From Tritonibacter litoralis (GTDB taxonomy: Bacteria; Pseudomonadota; Alphaproteobacteria; Rhodobacterales; Rhodobacteraceae): a stretch of DNA of 64,000 bases. Location: NCBI RefSeq assembly GCF_009496005.1, contig NZ_WIBF01000001.1:186001-250000 (forward strand), written 5' to 3'. The notes beneath the pieces were generated by a model. The model had not been told where the DNA came from and made no database searches. It worked only from the letters and a program-made list of their open reading frames with translations. Below, piece after piece: positions 44,654 through 55,307 of this stretch (the first letter of the stretch is position 1; every line of letters starts with the position of its first letter). The translations under genes were made by a program, and so were the position numbers.

Positions 44654-44683
44654 CTTTCTACTCTCAACGTAGAAAGTGGTCGG
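44647..44683. repeat. Perfect inverted repeat overlapping the tRNA-Pro 3' end
   Basis: The arms CCGACCACTTTCTAC and GTAGAAAGTGGTCGG are perfect 15-base inverted repeats with a 7-base loop. The left arm covers the last bases and CCA of tRNA-Pro. There is no T-run after it, so it is not a standard terminator; it could aid 3' processing or be a trace of past integration. Confidence 0.6.
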
Positions 44684-45190
44684 AGAGACCGAAATCCAAG
44701 AAAATCGACTCACATGATTGTCCGCGATTGTCGGGACCCTTCGGCACTGGCCAAGTCTTAACATACTACATGTAGTCCATTCGTGAATTAACCAAACCTT
44801 AATCAATTGGCCCAAAATCGCGCCAAAACATGGCAGGTTAACCGCGGTTCTGATTTATGTGCCTGCTAATCAATCTTCTCCTTTGGTGAAGAAATGTCAC
44901 ACGGCTGGCGCTGAAACGTCTGGCAATTTTTACGCAGAGCGGGATGTAGAGACATACGATTCATTGCGCGGTTGCAGCATCTCAAACGGTTGAAATCTTA
45001 AGACATCTCGGCAAGGTATTGATTTCACGTGGCTTCGAAAAAACCAGCCGCTTATGCTGCTTTTGCATTGCCTTGATTGACCCCGCCTTTGGTGAATCAA
45101 AAACACTTGCACCCCCATGACTGCCGTTTCTCCGTCAATAGAAAAGAAGGGTAGAACATGGTAAATTTGGCGTTGACCAATTGTGTCCAA
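44684..45190. other. Gene-poor stretch between tRNA-Pro and the nrdJ promoter
   Basis: No gene can be supported in about 500 bases. The minus-strand frame 44930-45190 (86 codons) has no recognisable domain. The stretch carries one exact CtrA-type site (44788-44802) and three GANTC sites, the CcrM methylation target. No repeat of the tRNA 3' end was found. Confidence 0.5.
44788..44802. promoter_or_regulatory. Putative CtrA binding site with no clear target gene
   Basis: TTAACCAAACCTTAA is an exact TTAA-N7-TTAA match. The nearest plus-strand gene, nrdJ, starts about 600 bases away; on the other side lies tRNA-Pro. Confidence 0.45.
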
Positions 45191-45237
45191 ATACGTCAGA
45201 TTGTGTGTACTGGACGCGGCGACACAAGATCTTGTAG
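45191..45237. promoter_or_regulatory. Paired NrdR boxes upstream of nrdJ
   Basis: Box 1 is ATACGTCAGATTGTGT (45191-45206) and box 2 is ACACAAGATCTTGTAG (45222-45237), containing the perfect palindrome ACAAGATCTTGT. Their starts are 31 bases apart, the three-helical-turn spacing typical of NrdR tandem sites (consensus near ACACWATATATWGTGT). A TTGACC -35-like element at 45173 places box 1 over the -10. Box 1 is the weaker match. Confidence 0.55.
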
Positions 45238-45397
45238 GTCAAATTGGGGTAACCGCAAGAAAGCTCAAAACAACGTTTTTTCATAGCCTTACGGGCACGT
45301 CGGCGTGTGCAATGCGCCGCGATAAGGCGTTTTTTGGCTGTTTACGCGTCCGATCACGAATGAAAACCGAATTGACTGCAGAGCCGGGGCAGAACGC

Positions 45398-48300
45398 ATG
45401 AAAATCGAACGGAAGTTTACCACCGCAGGGGAAGACGCCTACGCTGGTTTGAAATTTAACGCTGCCACTTCCGAAATCCGCAATCCAGATGGCACGATCG
45501 TGTTCCGACTGGACGACATTGAAGTTCCCTCGACCTGGAGTCAGGTGGCCAGCGATGTCATCGCACAAAAATACTTCCGCAAGGCCGGTGTCCCGGCCAG
45601 CACCAAGAAGGTCCGCGAAAAAGGGGTTCCTGAGTTCCTCTGGCGTTCGGTTCCGGCGGATGATGCCGTTGAAATGGGCGGTGAAACCTCCTCCAAACAG
45701 GTATTTGACCGTTTGGCCGGTGCCTGGGCCTATTGGGGTTGGAAAGGGGGATATTTCTCCTCTGAAGAGGATGCGCGTGCCTATTTCGATGAAATGCGGT
45801 TTATGCTGGCCACCCAACGCGCGGCACCAAACTCGCCTCAATGGTTTAATACCGGCCTGCACTGGGCTTATGGGATCGATGGCCCATCACAGGGTCACCA
45901 CTATGTCGATTTCAAATCCGGCAAGCTGACAAAATCGGCCAGTGCCTATGAGCATCCGCAGCCGCATGCCTGTTTCATCCAATCTGTCGCCGATGATCTA
46001 GTGAACGAAGGTGGCATTATGGATCTATGGGTCCGTGAGGCGCGCCTGTTCAAATATGGCTCCGGGACGGGCACAAACTTTTCTGCCCTGCGGGGCGAAG
46101 GTGAATCGCTGTCAGGTGGGGGCAAATCCTCGGGGCTGATGGGCTTCCTGAAAATTGGGGATCGCGCCGCTGGTGCGATCAAATCTGGCGGGACAACCCG
46201 TCGAGCAGCGAAGATGGTGATTGTGGACGCCGATCACCCGGATATCGAGGACTTCATCCAATGGAAGGTCCTTGAGGAACAGAAGGTTGCCTCCATTGTT
46301 GCGGGTTCCAAGATGCACGAGAAGATGCTGAACGGGATTTTTCAGGCGATCCGCAACTGGGACGGCGCCGAGGCTGACGCAACCGATCCCGCGAAAAACG
46401 ACGGGCTGAAGAAAGCGGTGCGTGAAGCCAAAAAAGTCGCGATCCCGGAGACTTATGTCAAACGCGTGCTGGACTATGCCAAACAGGGATACACCAGCAT
46501 CGAGTTTCCGACCTATGACACCGATTGGGACAGTGAAGCCTATAGCTCGGTATCGGGACAGAATTCCAATAACTCGATCCGGGTCACCAATGCCTTCCTC
46601 ACAGCGGTTGAAAAAGATGCCGACTGGCAGCTCATCAATCGTGTGGATGGCTCGGTGTCAAAAACCGTAAAAGCCCGGGATCTGTGGGAGAAGGTGGGTC
46701 ACGCCGCTTGGGCCTGTGCAGATCCCGGCATTCAATTCCATGACACCGTGAACGAGTGGCACACATGCCCCGAAGATGGTCAGATTCGCGGTTCAAACCC
46801 CTGTTCGGAATATATGTTCCTGGACGACACCGCCTGTAACCTGGCGTCGATGAACCTGCTGACCTTCTATGAAGATGGCAAGTTCCAGGCCGAAGATTAC
46901 ATGCATGCCTGCCGCCTGTGGACGCTGACGCTGGAAATCTCGGTGACCATGGCGCAGTTCCCGTCCAAGGAAATCGCCCAACGGTCCTATGACTTCCGTA
47001 CGCTGGGTCTGGGCTATGCCAATATCGGCGGCCTCTTGATGAATATGGGCCATGGCTACGATTCGGACGAGGGACGCGCGCTTTGTGGTGCACTGACCGC
47101 GCTGATGACCGGTGTGGCCTATGCCACCTCGGCCGAGATCGCGTCGGAACTTGGTGCCTTCCCCGGCTATGAGCGCAATGCAAAACACATGCTGCGTGTC
47201 ATCCGCAACCACCGCAATGCGGCCCGCGGCATGGCCGAAGGGTATGAAGGGCTGACCGTAAAACCAGTTCCGCTCGATCTGGACAATTGCCCCGATGCGC
47301 GTCTGGTGGATTTCGCCATGAGCGCCTGGGACGAAGCACTGGAGCTGGGCGAGCGCCACGGGTATCGCAACGCGCAGACCACCGTGATTGCCCCCACGGG
47401 CACCATCGGTCTGGTGATGGATTGCGACACCACCGGGATCGAGCCTGACTTTGCCCTGGTCAAATTCAAGAAGCTGGCGGGTGGCGGGTATTTCAAGATC
47501 ATCAACCGGTCGGTTCCGGCCGCGCTGGAAGGTCTGGGATATACCTCTGCTCAGATCGAAGAAATTGTCTCTTATGCGGTCGGTCATGGCTCCATCGGCA
47601 ATGCGCCGGCGATCAACCACACCTCGCTGACCGGGCATGGCTTTGGCCCGCGCGAGCTGGCCAAAATCGACGCCGCACTCGAAAGCGCCTTTGACGTGCG
47701 CTTTGTCTTTAACCAATGGACCCTGGGCGAAGATTTCTGCACCGGTGTTCTGGGCATCCCATCGGCCAAGCTGAACGATCCCGCCTTTGATCTGTTGAAC
47801 CACCTTGGTTTCAACAAGGCCGAGATCGACGCCGCCAATGACCACGTCTGTGGCACCATGACATTGGAGGGCGCGCCGCACTTGAGCGAAGATCACTATG
47901 CGATCTTTGACTGTGCAAACCCCTGCGGCAAGAAAGGCAAGCGTTATCTTAACGTTGAAAGCCATATCTGCATGATGGCGGCGGCGCAGTCGTTCATCTC
48001 GGGTGCGATTTCCAAGACGATCAATATGGCCAATTCCGCTACGATCGAGGAATGCCAGAAGGCCTATGAGCTGAGCTGGTCCTTGGGCGTCAAAGCCAAT
48101 GCGCTTTATCGGGACGGCTCCAAGCTGAGCCAACCTCTGGCGGCGGCACTGGTCGAAGACGATGATGACGCGGCAGAGGTTCTGGAAACTGGCACACCAC
48201 AGGAAAAAGCAACCGTTCTCGCCGAAAAAGTCGTCGAGAAAGTGGTCATCAAAGAGGTGCTGAAATCTCACAGGACCAAAATGCCGGAACGCCGCAAAGG

Positions 48301-49036
48301 GTACACCCAAAAGGCGGTTGTCGGTGGTCACAAGGTGTATCTGCGGACCGGCGAATACGGCGATGGCTCCTTGGGTGAGATCTTCATCGACATGCACAAG
48401 GAAGGCGCGGGCTTCCGGGCGATGATGAACAACTTCGCCATCGCGGTCTCGGTTGGTTTGCAATATGGCGTTCCGCTGGAAGAGTTTGTGGACGCCTTTA
48501 CCTTCACCAAGTTTGAGCCCGCCGGCATGGTGCAGGGCAACGACTCGATCAAGAACGCAACCTCGATCCTGGATTACATCTTCCGGGAACTGGCAGTGTC
48601 TTATCTGGATCGCACCGATCTGGCGCATGTCAAACCCGAAGGCGCGGCATTTGACGATGTGGGACGTGGCGACAAGGAAGAGGGGATCTCAAACGTTTCC
48701 GAAATCTCCGACACTGCAGCCACGCGGTCACTGGAGGTGCTGAAACAGATTTCCTCCACCGGGTATCTGCGCAAACGTCTGCCCCAAGAGCTGGTGGTCT
48801 TGCGGGGTGGTCAGGAAGCCCCTTCGACCATCTCCGATGTCGAAGATCCTGTGGCAGCGCTGCAGACATTGGTGCCTGAAACATCGCAGCCGCGATCGGG
48901 CATGGATGCGCGCACCAAGGCGAAAATGCAGGGGTATGAAGGGGATCCATGTGGCGAATGCGGTAACTACACTTTGGTGCGCAACGGCACCTGCATGAAG
49001 TGCAACACTTGCGGCGCAACATCTGGCTGTAGCTAA
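45398..49036 (+). CDS. nrdJ: Class II (B12-dependent) ribonucleoside-diphosphate reductase
   Basis: A 1212-residue adenosylcobalamin-dependent ribonucleotide reductase making dNTPs. The NTP-reducing barrel shows [30 protein letters not shown], the catalytic Asn-Pro-Cys-Ser-Glu block [20 protein letters not shown], and [20 protein letters not shown]. The C-terminal tail has the redox cysteines [15 protein letters not shown] followed by CNTCG. No insertion or intein interrupts it. A pair of NrdR-type boxes lies upstream. This is the only ribonucleotide reductase in the window, so B12 supply would limit DNA synthesis if it is the only one in the genome. Confidence 0.97.
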   Translation: MKIERKFTTAGEDAYAGLKFNAATSEIRNPDGTIVFRLDDIEVPSTWSQVASDVIAQKYFRKAGVPASTKKVREKGVPEFLWRSVPADDAVEMGGETSSKQVFDRLAGAWAYWGWKGGYFSSEEDARAYFDEMRFMLATQRAAPNSPQWFNTGLHWAYGIDGPSQGHHYVDFKSGKLTKSASAYEHPQPHACFIQSVADDLVNEGGIMDLWVREARLFKYGSGTGTNFSALRGEGESLSGGGKSSGLMGFLKIGDRAAGAIKSGGTTRRAAKMVIVDADHPDIEDFIQWKVLEEQKVASIVAGSKMHEKMLNGIFQAIRNWDGAEADATDPAKNDGLKKAVREAKKVAIPETYVKRVLDYAKQGYTSIEFPTYDTDWDSEAYSSVSGQNSNNSIRVTNAFLTAVEKDADWQLINRVDGSVSKTVKARDLWEKVGHAAWACADPGIQFHDTVNEWHTCPEDGQIRGSNPCSEYMFLDDTACNLASMNLLTFYEDGKFQAEDYMHACRLWTLTLEISVTMAQFPSKEIAQRSYDFRTLGLGYANIGGLLMNMGHGYDSDEGRALCGALTALMTGVAYATSAEIASELGAFPGYERNAKHMLRVIRNHRNAARGMAEGYEGLTVKPVPLDLDNCPDARLVDFAMSAWDEALELGERHGYRNAQTTVIAPTGTIGLVMDCDTTGIEPDFALVKFKKLAGGGYFKIINRSVPAALEGLGYTSAQIEEIVSYAVGHGSIGNAPAINHTSLTGHGFGPRELAKIDAALESAFDVRFVFNQWTLGEDFCTGVLGIPSAKLNDPAFDLLNHLGFNKAEIDAANDHVCGTMTLEGAPHLSEDHYAIFDCANPCGKKGKRYLNVESHICMMAAAQSFISGAISKTINMANSATIEECQKAYELSWSLGVKANALYRDGSKLSQPLAAALVEDDDDAAEVLETGTPQEKATVLAEKVVEKVVIKEVLKSHRTKMPERRKGYTQKAVVGGHKVYLRTGEYGDGSLGEIFIDMHKEGAGFRAMMNNFAIAVSVGLQYGVPLEEFVDAFTFTKFEPAGMVQGNDSIKNATSILDYIFRELAVSYLDRTDLAHVKPEGAAFDDVGRGDKEEGISNVSEISDTAATRSLEVLKQISSTGYLRKRLPQELVVLRGGQEAPSTISDVEDPVAALQTLVPETSQPRSGMDARTKAKMQGYEGDPCGECGNYTLVRNGTCMKCNTCGATSGCS

Positions 49037-49221
49037 GAGAGGTTTTAGCCGGCGCGCGCCATTCACCCCCGGTGCGCGCAGGCGGCCTTGGGTCCCCAGG
49101 CTTAAAACGGGGACCACGAAATTTCGGAACCCTGGGGCGGGTGCGCTCGCTCTCAGCGTTGGTCAGGCCGCAGGCAAAAAACAACGAGCGGTATAAAGCA
49201 GAGCCTGAACGACGAAACTTA
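49037..49221. other. Structured gene-free stretch downstream of nrdJ
   Basis: No gene is supported. The stretch contains GGTCCCC / GGGGACC, CCCAGG / CCTGGG and the palindrome CGAAATTTCG, so the nrdJ 3' RNA could be structured. The remaining 49255-49443 looks like the promoter region of the next gene, without a clear -10/-35. Confidence 0.4.
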
Positions 49222-49254
49222 CCTCCTCTTCTGCGAAGAGGAGGTTTTATTTTG
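49222..49254 (+). terminator. Terminator downstream of nrdJ
   Basis: CCTCCTCTT and AAGAGGAGG form a perfect 9-base stem with a 5-base loop, followed by TTTTATTTT. It is 185 bases after the nrdJ stop. Confidence 0.85.
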
Positions 49255-49443
49255 TCTGGCTTACCAGTGCCTCAGGCGTCAGCGCATTTTTTATGGATTT
49301 CTGCTGATATCCCTGCTGTTGGTTAAAAAGAGCGCGATTTTGGAAACCGCAGGTTAAGCAATATGGCCCATAATGAAACCTGGGATGTCAGGCGCGGCGG
49401 CGCTGCTTTTTAATCTATCGGTTGAACAATGGGACACTACAGA

Positions 49444-49938
49444 ATGTGGATGGCTCGGGCTGTTGCTCTGGGCCTCATGGTATCGATATCGGTTTTGCCT
49501 GGGTACGCACAGGATCAGCGCGGCTTTTTCCTGGGCGCAGGCTGGCCCGGTGGTGGGCAGGTTCATCTGTTTGAAAATCGCGGATCCGGCGCGCAGCTTG
49601 GTCCGTCCCACGCGTTGCAATTGCAAACCTATCAGCAGGGCGCGTCCCTGCAACGTTTGGCGGATCAATGGGAGATGGACCCACAAAGTTTGAACCGTCA
49701 TACTCCGGTTCAACTCCAGGCCGGATATGATTTTGGCAGGCTTTTGGGATATCTCTCGCTTCAGGATGACGGCCATGAAGGGGTAATGGAACTGGATCAG
49801 GGCGCGCTGAGCATTGGCATCTCGGTCCCTGTTCGCCAAAACATCCAGCTGATCGGTGAGGTCAGCCAGACAGAGGCCAATGCCGCAAACACCGGCACCT
49901 ATAACATCTGGTCCCTCAGCGCTGGTTTCCGGTTCTAA
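49444..49938 (+). CDS. Small exported protein, possibly an outer-membrane beta-barrel
   Basis: A 164-residue protein not recognised as a named family. The N terminus is a signal peptide (about residues 1-23, ending SVLPGYAQD). The rest shows alternating hydrophobic and polar strands (VQLQAGYDFGRLLGYLSLQD, ALSIGISVPVRQNIQLIGEVSQTE) and ends with WSLSAGFRF, a C-terminal phenylalanine as in many outer-membrane beta-barrels. It is too short for a large barrel but long enough for an eight-stranded one. The start is uncertain between ATG 49444 and 49450. It stands alone between nrdJ and cysS. Confidence 0.6.
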   Translation: MWMARAVALGLMVSISVLPGYAQDQRGFFLGAGWPGGGQVHLFENRGSGAQLGPSHALQLQTYQQGASLQRLADQWEMDPQSLNRHTPVQLQAGYDFGRLLGYLSLQDDGHEGVMELDQGALSIGISVPVRQNIQLIGEVSQTEANAANTGTYNIWSLSAGFRF

Positions 49939-50152
49939 ACAAAAGGCGGTTGGCCTTTGACCCCCATCGTGATACAGCAAAGTCATGAAGCCCAAATGCA
50001 CCCTTATTCTCATTTGTATTTCCTGCTGATTTCCTCAGCGGGCTGGTTTCTGTCGTTTTCTTCTTCCTGACAAGCTGCTAAGCCCGCGCTGCGCGGATCC
50101 GCGCAAGAAGCCACGCGGAATACCTGGGCCCGACCGAGTAAACGGAGCTGTC

Positions 50153-51526
50153 ATGACGACGATCAAATTGCACAACACCTGGACCCGTCAAAAAGACGTC
50201 TTTGAGCCGATTGATGCGCAGAATGTGCGCATGTATGTCTGTGGTCCAACCGTTTACGACCGCGCGCATCTGGGCAATGCCCGGCCCGTGGTGGTGTTTG
50301 ACACGCTCTTTCGCCTGCTGCGTGAGGTCTATGGCGCGGGTCACGTGACTTATGCGCGCAATTTCACGGATGTGGATGACAAGATCAACGCACGCTCCGC
50401 AGAAAGTGGCCGCCCGATTGGCGACATCACCGCCCAGACCACCCAATGGTTCCTGGACGACATGGGAGAGCTGGGCGCGCTGGAGCCGAACCACATGCCC
50501 CGCGCCACCGCCTATATTGCCGAGATGGTGGATATGATCGGCGTGTTGATGGAGCGCGGTCATGCCTACGCCGCTGAAGGTCATGTTTTGTTTGCGGTCG
50601 ACAGCTGGAAAAAAGAATACGGCAAGCTGTCGGGCCGTTCCGTCGATGACATGATCGCTGGCGCGCGGGTCGAAGTGGCACCTTACAAGAAGAACCCGAT
50701 GGATTTTGTCCTGTGGAAGCCGTCCACCGGCGACCAACCGGGGTGGGAGAGCCCTTGGGGCTTTGGTCGTCCGGGCTGGCACATTGAGTGTTCCGCCATG
50801 AGCCAGGCCTTGTTGGGCAAGGATTTTGACATTCACGGCGGCGGCAATGATCTGATCTTCCCACATCATGAAAACGAGATCGCTCAAAGCCGCTGTGCGA
50901 ACCCGGACCACCGCTTTGCCCGGTATTGGCTGCACAATGAGATGCTGCAGGTCGAAGGCAAGAAGATGTCCAAATCACTGGGCAATTTCTTTACCGTGCG
51001 GGATCTGTTGGATCAGGGCATTCCGGGTGAGGTGATCCGCTTTGTCTTCCTGCAGACCCATTACCGCAAGCCAATGGATTGGACCGAGGAAAAGGCCAAG
51101 CAATCCGAGGCCACGCTGCGCAAGTGGCGGGCGCTGACAGCGGGCGTCGAACCCGCTGCCACCGCTGCTGCCGCGGTCCTGGAGGCGCTGGCGGATGATC
51201 TGAACACCGCGGGCGCGGTTGCAGAGCTGCATAAGCTGGCCGCCAGCGGGGAGGCCGCCTCCTTGTTGGCGTCGGCCCAGTTGATGGGGCTGTTGACACC
51301 TGCGCTTGGCGCATGGGCAGAGGCACCGAGCATGGAACTGACCCCCTTTGCCGATCGGTTGGCTGCGGCGCGGGAGGCGGCCATGGTCAGCAAGGACTTT
51401 GGCGAGGTTGACCGGTTGAAAGCGGCCTTTGTGGAGGCTGGACTGGAAGTGCGCATGTCGAAATCCGGTGTGGAACTGGTTCCGACCACAGGTTTTGACG
51501 CCGCCAAATTGGAGGCACTGGCGTGA
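50153..51526 (+). CDS. cysS: Cysteine--tRNA ligase
   Basis: A 457-residue class I aminoacyl-tRNA synthetase. The HIGH-type motif is in [17 protein letters not shown] with the zinc cysteine in YVCGPTV. The remaining zinc ligands are in HIECSAMS and [10 protein letters not shown]. The KMSKS loop is KMSKSLGNF. It is a normal full-length CysS. The stop overlaps the GTG start of cimA (GTGA), so the two are co-translated. Confidence 0.97.
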   Translation: MTTIKLHNTWTRQKDVFEPIDAQNVRMYVCGPTVYDRAHLGNARPVVVFDTLFRLLREVYGAGHVTYARNFTDVDDKINARSAESGRPIGDITAQTTQWFLDDMGELGALEPNHMPRATAYIAEMVDMIGVLMERGHAYAAEGHVLFAVDSWKKEYGKLSGRSVDDMIAGARVEVAPYKKNPMDFVLWKPSTGDQPGWESPWGFGRPGWHIECSAMSQALLGKDFDIHGGGNDLIFPHHENEIAQSRCANPDHRFARYWLHNEMLQVEGKKMSKSLGNFFTVRDLLDQGIPGEVIRFVFLQTHYRKPMDWTEEKAKQSEATLRKWRALTAGVEPAATAAAAVLEALADDLNTAGAVAELHKLAASGEAASLLASAQLMGLLTPALGAWAEAPSMELTPFADRLAAAREAAMVSKDFGEVDRLKAAFVEAGLEVRMSKSGVELVPTTGFDAAKLEALA

Positions 51527-53148
51527 CCAAGGAGCGTCTGTACCTTTACGACACCACATTGCGGGACGGGCAGCAGACCCAGGGCGTTCAGTTTTCCACC
51601 GCCGAAAAGCAGCAGATCGCCGAAGCGCTGGATCTGTTGGGGGTGGACTATATCGAAGGGGGATGGCCCGGCGCCAACCCCACCGACAGCGCGTTTTTTG
51701 AGGCAGCGCCCGAGACCCGCGCGCGTATGACCGCCTTTGGCATGACCAAACGGGCGGGACGGTCGGCCGAAAATGACGAGGTTCTGGCGGCAGTATTGAA
51801 CGCGGGCACGGGTGCGGTCTGCCTGGTTGGCAAAAGCCATGATTACCATGTGACCCAGGCCCTTGGCATCACGCTTGAGGAAAACCTTGAGAACATCCGC
51901 GCCTCGATCGCCCATATCGTGGGGCAGGGGCGCGAGGCGTTGTTTGATGCTGAGCACTTCTTTGACGGCTATGCGGACAATCCAGACTATGCGCTGGCCT
52001 GTTGTCAGGCGGCTTATGAGGCAGGCGCGCGGTGGGTGGTCCTGTGCGACACCAATGGGGGCTGCCAACCGAGCCGGATTCGGGAGGTTGTGCAGGCGGT
52101 GATTGCCAGCGGCATTCCCGGTGGCCACCTGGGTATCCATTGTCACAATGACACCGAGCAGGCCGTGGCCTGTTCGCTGGCTGCGGTTGAGGTCGGAGTG
52201 CGTCAGGTTCAGGGCACGCTGAACGGATTGGGCGAGCGCTGCGGCAATGCTAATCTGGTCACCTTGATCCCGACGCTTATGCTCAAGGCGCCTTATGTGG
52301 ATCTGGTGGACACCGGCGTGTCACAAGACAGACTGGGAGATCTGACCCGCATCAGCCGGATGTTGGATGAAATCCTGAACCGGGTTCCACAGAAACAAGC
52401 GCCTTATGTGGGGGCCTCGGCCTTTGCCCACAAGGCAGGTCTGCACGCCAGCGCCATTCTGAAGGATCCGTCAACTTATGAACATGTGGACCCTGCGGTG
52501 GTTGGCAATGGGCGCATTATTCCCATGTCCAATCAGGCAGGGCAGTCGAACCTGCGCAAACGTCTGATGGAAGCTGGGATCGAGGTGCCAAAAGGCGACG
52601 CCGCCCTGCCGCGTATCCTTGAGGTGATCAAAGAGCGCGAGGCGCAGGGCTATTCCTATGACACGGCACAAGCCTCGTTTGAGCTGTTGGCGCGTCGGGA
52701 GCTGGGTCTGTGCCCTGAGTTCTTTGAAGTGAAACGTTATCGGGTGTCGGTGGAACGCCGCAAGAACAAGTACAACCAGATGGTCAGCCTGTCCGAGGCT
52801 GTGGTGGTTGTGGTGGTTGATGGTGACAAACGCCTGTCGGTGAGCGAGTCGATGGATGAAACTGGCAGTGACCGGGGTCCGGTGAACGCGCTGTCCAAAG
52901 CCCTGCAAAAGGACCTGGGTCGATACTCCGACCAGCTGGCAGGCATGCGTCTGGTTGATTTCAAGGTGCGCATCACCCAAGGCGGGACCGAGGCAATGAC
53001 GCGGGTGATCATCGACAGCGAGGACGCAAGCGGACACCGCTGGTCCACGGTCGGCGTCTCACCAAACATAATTGATGCGTCGTTTGAAGCAATGCTGGAT
53101 GCGGTGAACTGGCGTCTTTTGCATGCCGAGACGATGGCAGCGGAGTAA
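51523..53148 (+). CDS. cimA: (R)-citramalate synthase
   Basis: A 541-residue enzyme joining pyruvate and acetyl-CoA to citramalate, a route to isoleucine. The TIM-barrel begins [22 protein letters not shown], and the metal ligands appear in [14 protein letters not shown]. The C-terminal regulatory LeuA dimer domain is present ([31 protein letters not shown]). CimA-type sequence features ([27 protein letters not shown]) separate it from LeuA. Start is GTG overlapping the cysS stop. The next gene starts 3 bases after its stop. Confidence 0.93.
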   Translation: MTKERLYLYDTTLRDGQQTQGVQFSTAEKQQIAEALDLLGVDYIEGGWPGANPTDSAFFEAAPETRARMTAFGMTKRAGRSAENDEVLAAVLNAGTGAVCLVGKSHDYHVTQALGITLEENLENIRASIAHIVGQGREALFDAEHFFDGYADNPDYALACCQAAYEAGARWVVLCDTNGGCQPSRIREVVQAVIASGIPGGHLGIHCHNDTEQAVACSLAAVEVGVRQVQGTLNGLGERCGNANLVTLIPTLMLKAPYVDLVDTGVSQDRLGDLTRISRMLDEILNRVPQKQAPYVGASAFAHKAGLHASAILKDPSTYEHVDPAVVGNGRIIPMSNQAGQSNLRKRLMEAGIEVPKGDAALPRILEVIKEREAQGYSYDTAQASFELLARRELGLCPEFFEVKRYRVSVERRKNKYNQMVSLSEAVVVVVVDGDKRLSVSESMDETGSDRGPVNALSKALQKDLGRYSDQLAGMRLVDFKVRITQGGTEAMTRVIIDSEDASGHRWSTVGVSPNIIDASFEAMLDAVNWRLLHAETMAAE

Positions 53149-53151
53149 ACC

Positions 53152-53946
53152 GTGGCAGAGCTGCAATTTGACGACGACCTGCGCGCCTGTGCTGAATTGG
53201 TCGAACGGGCGGATCCGGATCGGTTTCAGGCTGCCATGGCGGCTCCGGTGCCCGCACGGTTTCGGCTCTTTGTGCTCTATGCATTTAACGCGGAACTGTC
53301 GCGCGCGCCCTGGGCCAGTCAGGAAAGCATGATTGCAGAGATGCGCGTTCAATGGTGGCGCGATGTAGGGGCAGAAATTGCCAGCGGAGCGCCCGTGCGC
53401 CGTCACTTTGTGGCAACCCCTTTGGCGAAGGTTCTGTCACCCACAGAAGCCCAAAACATCGACGCCATGGCCGAAGCGCGGCGCTGGGACATCTACCGTG
53501 ACCCGTTTTCGGATGTGGAAGCCTTGGTCCAGTATCTGAAGGACACATCCGGCAATCTGATGTGGATGTCTGTCGCAAGCCTTGGGTCGAATCTGGGGCA
53601 GGGGGACGAAACCGCTGCGCGGGAATTCGGCTTCGCGCAGGGCGTTGCGAATTGGCTGCGCGCCGTTCCTGCGTTGGAAAAACAAAACCGCGTTCCGTTG
53701 GTGGATGGCACGCGTGAAGGTGTGCAAGAGCTTGCGCAAATTGGCCTGGATGCTTTGCAGAAATCACGGCGCTCTGGCGCGTTTGCCGCAGAAACCCGCC
53801 CGGCGTTGCTGGCAGGCTGGCAAAGCGAGGCGATCCTACGCCAAGCTTTGAAAGAGCCCCAGCGGGTGGTCGCAGGTGAACTGGGACTGAGCGAGTTTAA
53901 AAAGCGCCTGCGTCTGATGTGGTGCGCCAGCACCGGTCGCTGGTAG
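53152..53946 (+). CDS. Squalene/phytoene synthase family protein (NDUFAF6-like)
   Basis: A 264-residue all-helical protein of the trans-isoprenyl diphosphate synthase fold. Family segments include RFRLFVLYAFNAELSRAP, MRVQWWRDVGAEI and YLKDTSGNLMWMS, and AQGVANWLRAVPAL. The aspartate-rich DXXXD magnesium motifs of true squalene/phytoene synthases are not clear, and the protein resembles the NDUFAF6 group, which in mitochondria helps assemble respiratory complex I. I therefore do not assign squalene or carotenoid synthesis. The start is GTG at 53152, 3 bases after the cimA stop. Confidence 0.78.
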   Translation: MAELQFDDDLRACAELVERADPDRFQAAMAAPVPARFRLFVLYAFNAELSRAPWASQESMIAEMRVQWWRDVGAEIASGAPVRRHFVATPLAKVLSPTEAQNIDAMAEARRWDIYRDPFSDVEALVQYLKDTSGNLMWMSVASLGSNLGQGDETAAREFGFAQGVANWLRAVPALEKQNRVPLVDGTREGVQELAQIGLDALQKSRRSGAFAAETRPALLAGWQSEAILRQALKEPQRVVAGELGLSEFKKRLRLMWCASTGRW

Positions 53947-53982
53947 ACAGGCAATCAGACTGGGCCGCTTAGCCTGAACACG

Positions 53983-55200
53983 TCAGACTGGGCGGGGGCG
54001 CAAGGCCAATCGCAACAGAACCGCACCTGCCAGAACCAGGAAAGGCGCCATCGCCAGGTTCACCGCGCTCCACCCTTCGGTTGGGGTTCCACCAGAACAA
54101 TTCATCAGACCACCGGACGACAGCGATGCCAGAGTGACACCGCCAAAGACGAGGAAGTCGTTCATGCCCTGCATGCGACCTTTTTCCGAGCCCTCATGGG
54201 CTCCGGCCAACATTGTGGTTGCGCCAATAAAGCCAAAGTTCCAGCCAAGCCCCAGAAGGATCAGCGCGATATAGAAATTCTCAAGCGTTACCCCGCTTAG
54301 CGCTACACCACCTGCGCCGGCAAGGATCACCAGACCCGCGCCAACAATCTTTTCCACGCCAAAACGGGCGATCAGATGGCCAGTAAAGAACGAGGGAACA
54401 TACATCGCCAGAACGTGGCTCATCACAACATTGGCGGCATCACCTTGGCCAAAACCACAGCCTACAACCGCCAACGGTGTCGAGGTCATCACCAGGTTCA
54501 TCAAAGCATAGGACACGACCGCACAGATCACAGCGGTCGAAATCACAGGGTCTTTCAGCAGTTCCATCCGGCTGCGACCACGTGGTGCCGAGGCGGAAGG
54601 TTTTTCCGGCATTGGGATTTTCAAAAAGAAAAACACCGCAGATCCCACCAGATTGAGCAGGATGATCACCATATAGGTGCCCATAAACGGCACCACAAAG
54701 GCGTCGGATGTTTCGACCACCAGCGTCTTGCCCAGCACCGCGGCCAGCAGGCCGCCTGCCATGACATATGAGATCGCCTTGGGGCGAAACGCATCGGACG
54801 CCGTGTCCGCAGCTGCAAAACGGTAAAACCCCTGTGCGCTCATATAGACGCCGGTCAAAAGGCTGCCGGCGAGAAAGATCGGAAATGACCCAAGATAAAG
54901 CCCATAGGCCCCAACAGCTGCCCCAAGCGCGCCAAATAAGGCCCCCATCAAAAACCCGACACGCCGCCCAAAACGCTGCATCACAGCCGACACTGGGTTC
55001 GCCGCCAACATGGATCCCGCAACGATCAATGAGATCGGCAGGGTTGCAAAACATGCGTTGGACGCCAATGACTGTCCTGCAAGGCCGCCGATGGTAAAAA
55101 TCATCGGCATCTGTGCACCAAGGATGGCCTGAGCCATCACAAGGATAACAACATTGCGTTTGGCGACGCGATCATCGGGGGCTGTCATGGTCATTGTCAT
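53983..55200 (-). CDS. MFS transporter
   Basis: A 405-residue membrane protein with about twelve hydrophobic helices and the inter-helix motif QRFGRRVGFLMGALFGALGA after helix 2, as in the major facilitator superfamily. A long charged central loop (KIPMPEKPSASAPRGRSRMELLKDP, about residues 193-217) separates the halves. The substrate cannot be read. The N terminus repeats MTMTM, so the exact start is uncertain by a few codons. It is divergent from the AlkA-like gene. Confidence 0.88.
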   Translation of the reverse strand: MTMTMTAPDDRVAKRNVVILVMAQAILGAQMPMIFTIGGLAGQSLASNACFATLPISLIVAGSMLAANPVSAVMQRFGRRVGFLMGALFGALGAAVGAYGLYLGSFPIFLAGSLLTGVYMSAQGFYRFAAADTASDAFRPKAISYVMAGGLLAAVLGKTLVVETSDAFVVPFMGTYMVIILLNLVGSAVFFFLKIPMPEKPSASAPRGRSRMELLKDPVISTAVICAVVSYALMNLVMTSTPLAVVGCGFGQGDAANVVMSHVLAMYVPSFFTGHLIARFGVEKIVGAGLVILAGAGGVALSGVTLENFYIALILLGLGWNFGFIGATTMLAGAHEGSEKGRMQGMNDFLVFGGVTLASLSSGGLMNCSGGTPTEGWSAVNLAMAPFLVLAGAVLLRLALRPRPV

Positions 55201-55307
55201 GTGAACTGCCTACTCCTATGGAAGAAAGGGAACAAGAGTCTCACGCCGCTTGGTACAATCACAGTTTTGCAATGCTTGAACCCACCAAACCAACAAACCC
55301 TGCAGAG

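Noticed and set aside
44930-45190. 86-codon minus-strand frame in the gene-poor stretch
   Set aside because: No ribosome binding site or domain; ends inside the nrdJ regulatory region.
46793-48628. 611-codon minus-strand frame opposite nrdJ
   Set aside because: Antisense shadow of nrdJ; no signature of a gene.
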